A program made the translations under genes and the position numbers. From Zoogloeaceae bacterium (GTDB taxonomy: Bacteria > Pseudomonadota > Gammaproteobacteria > Burkholderiales > Rhodocyclaceae), in assembly GCA_031267345.1 (NCBI GenBank), contig JAIRZG010000248.1, positions 1 through 11,582 on the forward strand: 11,582 bases of DNA. Reading direction: 5' to 3'. This document shows, piece by piece, positions 6,409 through 11,582 of the stretch. The first letter of the stretch is position 1. Every line of letters starts with the position of its first letter. The notes under the pieces are model-generated. The model had not been told where the DNA came from, did no database searches, and saw only the letters and a program-made list of their open reading frames with translations.

Positions 6409-7260
6409 TTATTGGAACGAACCAATCCGTCCCGGATCGGAAAAGTTGAACCAGATGAAAAAAGCCTTGCCGACTACATTGGCGTCCGGGACAAAGCCCC
6501 ATGAACGGCTGTCCTGACTGCGATCACGATTATCGCCCATGACGAAATAATGACCTTCCGGCACGGTGCAGATAACGCCAGCCGTATTGTATTGACAATT
6601 TTCCTGAGCGGGAAAATCATCCTTGTCGAAGACATAGGCCGGAATGGCGTCTTCATTCAGGATTCGATGCGTCACCTCGCCCAGCGTTTCCTGGAACTGA
6701 GCGGAATAATAGAGCTTTTTGTCGTGCAGATAGTCTTCCATTTGTTCCACAACCATCGGTTCGCCGTTGATGGCAAGGCGCTTGTCCTGATAGCTTACCG
6801 TATCCCCCGGCAGTCCCACCACCCGCTTGATGTAATCCTTGCTCGTGTCGCGGGGATAGCGAAACACCATTACCTCACCGCGTTGCGGCTCGTTTACCGC
6901 GATGATTTTCTGGTTCAGCAACGGCAGGCGCACCCCGTAGGCATATTTGCTCACCAGAATGAAATCCCCGTCCAGCAGGGTGGGCATCATGGAATCGGAG
7001 GGAATGCGAAACGGCTCGAACAGGAAGGAGCGCAGCAAGAACACCAGCAGCAGCACCGGAAACAGGTTGGCGCCGTATTCCACCCGCCAGGGTGTTTTTT
7101 CTCCCGCCGGACGGCGTTTTTTGAACCAGAAAATCTCCAGCAGCCAGAGGACGCCCGTGAACGCCACCACGCCAAAAAGCACCAGCGTGAAGCCAAACAG
7201 CGAGGCCAGACCGACCAGCAGCAATAAAATGACAAGAAGAAACGAGAACTCAATCATCAT
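6409..7260 (-). CDS. lepB: Signal peptidase I
   Basis: LepB removes signal peptides from exported proteins at the outer face of the inner membrane. The 283-residue protein begins with a long hydrophobic stretch (about 4-45, likely one hairpin or a long membrane segment), then a second one (66-81). The catalytic Ser is Ser90 in PSDSMMPTL and the general base Lys145 in YIKRVVGLPGD; both positions coincide with E. coli LepB numbering. The box E motif GDNRDRSQDSRSWG (242-255) is intact. AAGGA lies 8 nt before the ATG at 7260; a second Met follows at once. The gene starts 11 nt after lepA, so the two are co-transcribed. Confidence 0.97.
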   Translation of the reverse strand: MMIEFSFLLVILLLLVGLASLFGFTLVLFGVVAFTGVLWLLEIFWFKKRRPAGEKTPWRVEYGANLFPVLLLVFLLRSFLFEPFRIPSDSMMPTLLDGDFILVSKYAYGVRLPLLNQKIIAVNEPQRGEVMVFRYPRDTSKDYIKRVVGLPGDTVSYQDKRLAINGEPMVVEQMEDYLHDKKLYYSAQFQETLGEVTHRILNEDAIPAYVFDKDDFPAQENCQYNTAGVICTVPEGHYFVMGDNRDRSQDSRSWGFVPDANVVGKAFFIWFNFSDPGRIGSFQ

Positions 7261-7271
7261 GGGGCGTATCC

Positions 7272-9062
7272 TTAATTATCCACGCGCAGTACGGCGAGAA
7301 AGGCTTCCTGGGGAATTTCCACGTTGCCTACCTGTTTCATGCGTTTTTTGCCGGCCTTTTGTTTTTCCAGCAGCTTTCTCTTGCGGGTGATGTCGCCGCC
7401 GTAGCACTTCGCCAACACGTCTTTCCTCAGCGCCTTGACGTTTTCCCGCGCCAGAATGTTGCTGCCAATGGCGGCCTGGATGGCGACATCGTACATCTGC
7501 CGAGGGATCAACTCACGCATTTTTGACGCCAGCTCCCGCCCGCGATATTGCGAATTGGCGCGATGCACGATGAGCGAGAGCGCATCCACCCGGTCGCCGT
7601 TGATCAGCACATCGAGCTTCACCACGTCGGCGGCGCGGTATTCCCTGAATTCGTAATCCAGCGACGCATAGCCTCTGGACACCGATTTCAGCCTGTCGAA
7701 AAAATCCATCACCACTTCCGCCATCGGCATTTCATACACCAGCTTCACCTGCCGCCCGTGATAGCGCATATCCATCTGGCTGCCGCGCTTCCGGTTGCAC
7801 AACGTAATGATGCTGCCCAGATATTCCTGCGGCGCGAAAATGGTGGTGGTGATAATGGGTTCACGGATTTCCTCAATTTTTTGCGTCTCCGGCAGGCGCG
7901 AGGGATTTTCCACCCGTAACACCGTTCCGTCGCGCAGCGCCACTTCATAGACTACCGTGGGCGCGGTGGTGATCAGATCCTGATCGAATTCCCGTTCCAG
8001 GCGTTCCTGCACGATTTCCATGTGCAGCAATCCCAGAAAGCCGCAGCGAAAGCCAAAGCCCAGCGCCTGCGACACCTCCGGCTCGTAGCGCAGGGAAGCA
8101 TCGTTCAGCTTCAGTTTTTCCAGCGCGTCACGCAACTGATCATATTGATTGGCTTCCACCGGATACAACCCCGCGAACACCTGCGGCTTGATTTCCTTGA
8201 AGCCCGGCAGCGGCGCGGCGGCGGGCGCGTTCGCCAGCGTCACCGTATCGCCTACCTTGGCGGAATCCAGTTCCTTGATATTGGAGATGACAAAACCCAC
8301 CTCCCCTGCCCGCAAGGCTTCGCGTGGCACGGACTTGGGCGTGAATACGCCGACCTGTTCGCACAGATGCTGCTTGCCGTTGGACATGAACAAAATCCGG
8401 TCTTTCGGACGCAGGACGCCATCCACCACGCGCACCAGCATCACCACGCCAACATAATTGTCAAACCAGGAATCAATGATCAGCGCCTTCAATGCCGCGT
8501 CCGCTTCTCCTGTCGGCGGTGGAATGCGCGCCACCACGGCTTCCAGAATATTCGTGACGCCCAGACCGGTCTTGGCGGACGCCAACACCGCGTCGGTCGC
8601 GTCGATGCCGATCACATCCTCGATTTCCTGACGCGCGTTGTCCGGATCAGCGGAAGGCAGATCGATCTTGTTCAACACCGGCAGCACTTCGACATTCAAT
8701 TCCAGGGCGGTATAGCAATTGGCGACGGTTTGCGCCTCCACGCCCTGGGAAGCGTCCACCACCAGCAACGCCCCTTCGCAGGCGGAGAGCGAACGCGAAA
8801 CTTCGTAGGAAAAATCTACGTGTCCCGGCGTGTCGATGAGGTTCAGGTTATAGACCTGTCCATCGCGCGCCTTGTAATCCAGCGCCGCCGTCTGCGCCTT
8901 GATGGTAATGCCGCGCTCACGCTCGATGTCCATGGAATCGAGCACCTGCGCTTCCATTTCCCGGTCGGAAAGCCCGCCGCAATGATGGATGATGCGATCC
9001 GCCAGGGTCGATTTGCCGTGGTCGATGTGCGCGATGATGGAAAAATTCCGGATATGCTTCAT
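7272..9062 (-). CDS. lepA: Elongation factor 4 (LepA)
   Basis: LepA (EF-4) is a ribosome-binding translational GTPase linked to back-translocation and 30S biogenesis. The 596-residue product is the usual length. GTP-binding motifs are AHIDHGKS (11-18), the switch I region with RERGITIKAQT (48-58), DTPGH (77-81) and NKID (131-134). The LepA-specific C-terminal part is present, with GFRCGFLGLLHMEIVQERLE in domain III and the basic tail of KRKLLEKQKAGKKRMKQVG. The ATG at 9062 gives the canonical start MKHIRNFSIIAHIDHG. It is the first gene of the operon and follows a clear promoter. Confidence 0.98.
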   Translation of the reverse strand: MKHIRNFSIIAHIDHGKSTLADRIIHHCGGLSDREMEAQVLDSMDIERERGITIKAQTAALDYKARDGQVYNLNLIDTPGHVDFSYEVSRSLSACEGALLVVDASQGVEAQTVANCYTALELNVEVLPVLNKIDLPSADPDNARQEIEDVIGIDATDAVLASAKTGLGVTNILEAVVARIPPPTGEADAALKALIIDSWFDNYVGVVMLVRVVDGVLRPKDRILFMSNGKQHLCEQVGVFTPKSVPREALRAGEVGFVISNIKELDSAKVGDTVTLANAPAAAPLPGFKEIKPQVFAGLYPVEANQYDQLRDALEKLKLNDASLRYEPEVSQALGFGFRCGFLGLLHMEIVQERLEREFDQDLITTAPTVVYEVALRDGTVLRVENPSRLPETQKIEEIREPIITTTIFAPQEYLGSIITLCNRKRGSQMDMRYHGRQVKLVYEMPMAEVVMDFFDRLKSVSRGYASLDYEFREYRAADVVKLDVLINGDRVDALSLIVHRANSQYRGRELASKMRELIPRQMYDVAIQAAIGSNILARENVKALRKDVLAKCYGGDITRKRKLLEKQKAGKKRMKQVGNVEIPQEAFLAVLRVDN

Positions 9063-9108
9063 GCCGTCCGTTCAAAAATGCGACGCTAGCGCAACTGAAA
9101 AATTGGGG

Positions 9109-9137
9109 ATTCTACCACTACAGGGATCAGAGGTCAG
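9109..9137 (-). promoter_or_regulatory. Promoter of the lepA-lepB-DUF4845-rnc-era-recO operon
   Basis: On the minus strand, CTGACC (9137-9132, 4/6 to TTGACA) and TAGAAT (9114-9109, 5/6 to TATAAT) are 17 bp apart. TGG immediately before the -10 box gives an extended -10. Transcription would start near 9102, about 40 nt before the lepA ATG. Confidence 0.6.
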
Positions 9138-9451
9138 GAAGCGGGCATCAGAAAAGGGCGATTGCGCCCTGGGGAGGAGGAATTCGTTGTATGCGGCCTT
9201 GAGGCGTTTGTTTTTGACGCAGGGGCGCAGGTTTTGAGATTCAGAATGAAGCTGCGGATGATGGCGAGGATTTCCACCACATATCCGGCACGGACACACG
9301 AACCGTCTTCGTCAAAAACCATGCCCCTGCGCCCAATGCCGACTGTTCCCGACACCCCAATGCGCACGGAATAAAGGCCGACTACGCGGTGGCATGGAGC
9401 CGGACGGGACGAAACAGCGCTATAGTACGATTGTCCTGACTGGCGCACCAT
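9134..9451 (-). pseudogene. Possible gene relic upstream of lepA, unidentified
   Basis: The 350-bp gap between the lepA promoter and the glycosyltransferase has no convincing intact gene. On the minus strand one frame reads VRIGVSGTVGIG, GMVFDEDGS and RAGYVVEILAIIRSFILNL (about 9378-9242), with codon choice like the neighbours. It then turns low-quality (SKTNASRPHTTNSSS). From about 9240 a second minus frame becomes more protein-like (KNKRLKAAYNEFLLPRAQ), which suggests a frameshift. I do not recognise the family. The frame could open at an ATG at 9451, but no ribosome site supports it. A chance ORF is a real alternative. Confidence 0.3.
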
Positions 9452-9486
9452 TCATGACCTGACCCATTCTGCATAAAGATGTCACC

Positions 9487-10782
9487 ATGCTCCCTGTTAT
9501 GCCTTCCTGTTCCGACGACGAAACGCCGCTGATCAGTTTCATCATTCCTTTTTTCAACCGTTTCACCTTGTTGCGACGCGCGGTGGAAAGTCTGACGGCG
9601 TCGGCGTTCCAGAATTTTGAATTGTTCCTGATTGATGATGCCTCCACGGCGGCGGGTCTGGAGGGAAGCCTGCGCGCCTTGCGCGTCCTGAAACCCGATC
9701 TTGTCTATCACCGGCAACCGAAAAACGAAGGACAGCACAATGCCCGTTTGCAAGGTCTGGCGCGAGCGACGGGACGCTGGGTGTTTTTCATGGATAGCGA
9801 CGACGCCCTGTTCGAGCGGGAAAGCCTGCCCCGAATGGCGGATTTCCTGCTGCGCGTCGAAGCGCAGGGCGGCGCGGAAATCGTGCTCCTGTGCGTAGCG
9901 CAGTGGGTTACGCAGGATGGGGAGATGCGGCGGCATCAGCAGTCTGTCGTCGCGGCGGACAAACTGACGGAGCGGGAGATCTGGACAACAGACGCGGTGC
10001 TGACATGCGCCAATAGCTGGTTGAGCCAGTATGGCGCGCTGTGGAATTACATGTATGACCGGAAATTCCTGTTGCGCGATCCGGTTGCCCCTTCCGCCAT
10101 ACGGTTCGGCGAGGATTGCATGACAGCCAATCATTATCTGTTCAGGTCAGAACGCACCGCCCTGTTCCGCAATCCGTTCTATCTCCGTTTTCTGGATGCG
10201 GAAGACCGGGTCTGCCACCAGCCGCAGAATACGGTAAAAGCGTTGCGGGATGGCCTTTCCGGACTGGAAAAGGCGCAAGACTTCAAGGCAGGGTTATCTC
10301 CTGGAAAGGCCGGATTTCATGCCTCGCAGACAGCGCATTACATGCGCGCGCTCCTTGCGCAACTGGATCCCGGCGATATGCAGAAAATTCCAGAGTATGG
10401 CTGGCGTGAACTGGCGGCCTTCATCGCTCCGGAAACGCTTCAGGGCTATGGCGAGCGGCACTTCAACGGAGGCATATTCGATGTGGCCATCAACCTGTTT
10501 TCATACTTGCTGGCAACCGAGCCGAAAAATCCCCTGCCCGCCGTCTGGCTGGCGTTTACCGCTGCCAGTCAAAACAACGCCGAAGCGGCGGCAGAGTTTA
10601 TCGCTCTTGTCCGGCAACGCGCCCCGGCAGACGCGGAACTCCTGATCGACATGGGTAATGTCTTTCTGCAATCCGGTCACGCGAGTCTGGCGCGGGACTG
10701 TTTCGCCAGCGCGGCGGCAATCGAAGCCAGGGACGCCACGCGCCAGACAGCAGATGAACGTCCGCTCAAATATCCGTCTTGA
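9487..10782 (+). CDS. Family 2 (GT-A) glycosyltransferase with TPR-like C-terminus
   Basis: The 431-residue protein opens with a GT-A nucleotide-sugar binding fold: LISFIIPFFNRFTLLRRAV (15-33), then FLIDDAS (47-53), then FFMDSDDALF (100-109). The DSD at 103-105 is the DXD-type motif that coordinates metal and the sugar nucleotide. GED at 208-210 fits the later conserved acidic position of such enzymes. Residues about 328-412 form helical pairs of TPR type (FDVAINLFSYLLATEPKNP, LLIDMGNVFLQSGHASLARD). Transferred sugar and acceptor cannot be told; surface polysaccharide or glycoprotein synthesis is inferred from the family. No signal peptide or membrane segment is seen. The ATG at 9487 lacks a clear Shine-Dalgarno; Met5 is an alternative. 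No other polysaccharide genes are in view. Confidence 0.85.
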   Translation: MLPVMPSCSDDETPLISFIIPFFNRFTLLRRAVESLTASAFQNFELFLIDDASTAAGLEGSLRALRVLKPDLVYHRQPKNEGQHNARLQGLARATGRWVFFMDSDDALFERESLPRMADFLLRVEAQGGAEIVLLCVAQWVTQDGEMRRHQQSVVAADKLTEREIWTTDAVLTCANSWLSQYGALWNYMYDRKFLLRDPVAPSAIRFGEDCMTANHYLFRSERTALFRNPFYLRFLDAEDRVCHQPQNTVKALRDGLSGLEKAQDFKAGLSPGKAGFHASQTAHYMRALLAQLDPGDMQKIPEYGWRELAAFIAPETLQGYGERHFNGGIFDVAINLFSYLLATEPKNPLPAVWLAFTAASQNNAEAAAEFIALVRQRAPADAELLIDMGNVFLQSGHASLARDCFASAAAIEARDATRQTADERPLKYPS

Positions 10783-10874
10783 AAGCAGGTTCCTCCCGGA
10801 TAAAACCTCGCGCCGATCTGCGCTGTCGCAAGACCTCGCCAAAAATCTGCCCGATGTTTGCTTCGTCATCGGCA

Positions 10875-10903
10875 AAGACGTGAAGGCGAACATAGCCTAT
10901 AAT
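10875..10903 (+). promoter_or_regulatory. Possible promoter for the downstream lipoprotein
   Basis: A perfect TATAAT (10898-10903) is preceded by AAGACG (10875-10880, 3/6 to TTGACA) at 17 bp. Transcription would start near 10910, about 43 nt before the ATG at 10953. The 170-bp gap after the glycosyltransferase holds nothing else recognisable. Confidence 0.45.
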
Positions 10904-10952
10904 CCACTACCCACAGGCATTATGCTTATGGTGTAACAGGAGGATCCCTATC

Positions 10953-11582
10953 ATGAAGCGCGGTTTTGCGTTACCCGTTTTTGCTGCTTTGCTAACGCTC
11001 GCGGGGTGCGTAAGCATACACCTCTATCAGAAAATAGCGGTCGTTCACGAGGAATACAAGGCAAGGCTCGCATCCGATCCGGATCTGGTTATTATGCGGG
11101 AGAAATGCGGCATCAGTCTCGAAGAATGCCCAGTGGATATTTTTGACAATGCTTATCCAACGGAAGACGAACGCGCGGCAATCAAGAAATTCGGAAGACT
11201 CCAGGAAGAATACTTCGACAACTACTGGAGCGTACAGATGGATTACGCAAACGCGACGAACGGAAATTTTGCCTTCCTGCAAAGAAGCAAAGCGCAGATG
11301 AATTCGCTTTTACAGGCAACGGTCGCGCTGCATGAAGGAAAATTCACCTGGGCGCAGTATGGACAAACCGTGGCGCAAATCAATTCAGACCGCATGAAAG
11401 AAGAATATGAAAAACAGGAAGAAGCGCGTCGGCATCAAGAGATAATCCAGACGCTCGAGCAGGAAAACGAGCCATACCCTGAATTTCAGAGGTATCGCAA
11501 AGAATCGCAGCACCGACATCAGGAAACGAAACACGCACCCGAGCCGAAGAGTGCGCCTGCGCCCCAACCGCAAAAGAAGGCA
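10953..11582 (+). CDS. Lipoprotein of unknown family, 3' end beyond the window
   Basis: An excellent ribosome site AGGAGG lies 9 nt before the ATG, and the frame is open for 210 codons to the window edge. The N-terminus MKRGFALPVFAALLTLAGC is a lipoprotein signal with lipobox LAGC and Cys19; Val at +2 suggests sorting to the outer membrane. Two further cysteines (52 and 59, KCGISLEEC) could form a disulfide. The middle (about 75-145) is helical and rich in aromatic residues. Residues 147-172 are highly charged and probably coiled coil. The visible end (about 193-210) is rich in Pro, Ala and Lys (APEPKSAPAPQPQKKA), like envelope linkers. No family was recognised. Composition is more AT-rich than in the lepA operon. 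Confidence 0.75.
   Translation, partial: MKRGFALPVFAALLTLAGCVSIHLYQKIAVVHEEYKARLASDPDLVIMREKCGISLEECPVDIFDNAYPTEDERAAIKKFGRLQEEYFDNYWSVQMDYANATNGNFAFLQRSKAQMNSLLQATVALHEGKFTWAQYGQTVAQINSDRMKEEYEKQEEARRHQEIIQTLEQENEPYPEFQRYRKESQHRHQETKHAPEPKSAPAPQPQKKA

Noticed and set aside
8022..9089. 355-codon plus-strand ORF
   Set aside because: Antisense shadow of lepA, rich in His, Gln and Arg as typical of such frames.
9382..10134. 250-codon minus-strand ORF
   Set aside because: Antisense to the GT-A domain of the glycosyltransferase, whose DXD and other motifs are in the plus frame.
10658..10936. 92-codon plus-strand ORF overlapping the glycosyltransferase end
   Set aside because: It starts inside the TPR-like tail in another frame, has no ribosome site, and covers the lipoprotein promoter.

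Overview
The window looks like a piece of a betaproteobacterial chromosome. The main reason is a minus-strand block in the order lepA, lepB, DUF4845, rnc, era, recO (9062 down to 3723), which is the arrangement typical of Betaproteobacteria such as Rhodocyclales and Nitrosomonadales. Base composition is moderately GC-rich, with one striking AT-rich patch at 3534-3600. No tRNA, rRNA, CRISPR array or complete insertion sequence was seen.

Layout. (1) 1-1732, minus strand: the N-terminal 577 codons of a secreted protein with TPR repeats, then a HEAT-like repeat of about 43 residues, running off the left edge. (2) 1827-2255, minus: a YciA-type hotdog acyl-CoA thioesterase. (3) 2346-3235, plus: a zone of gene decay. 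It holds the C-terminal stub of a GNAT acetyltransferase running in frame into a beta-carbonic anhydrase that lacks about 41 internal residues, then a doubtful small ORF that overlaps the carbonic anhydrase stop as ATGA. (4) 3170-3533, plus: a self-contained unit of promoter, EexN-family entry-exclusion-like lipoprotein and terminator hairpin. (5) 3534-3722: AT-rich tract with a 10-bp palindrome, then the terminator of the lepA-recO operon and a possible start-less mini-ORF. (6) 3723-9137, minus: the housekeeping operon with its promoter. (7) 9138-9486: no intact gene; a short minus-strand reading frame may be a gene relic. (8) 9487-10782, plus: a GT-A family 2 glycosyltransferase with a TPR-like tail. 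(9) 10953-11582, plus: a lipoprotein of unknown family with its own promoter and a strong ribosome binding site, running off the right edge.

How the genes work together. The six-gene operon couples translation (LepA/EF-4), protein export (LepB), RNA processing (RNase III), 30S maturation (Era) and recombination repair (RecO). Its members lie 0-15 nt apart or overlap, so translational coupling is likely. The other genes are accessory and face different ways, and the two zones flanking the operon look rearranged: no pdxJ follows recO, and no mucD/rse genes precede lepA. I found no clear multi-gene novel system. The most notable items are the damaged GNAT/carbonic anhydrase locus, the stand-alone EexN lipoprotein beside an AT-rich palindrome, the TPR/HEAT-like secreted protein, and the uncharacterised lipoprotein.
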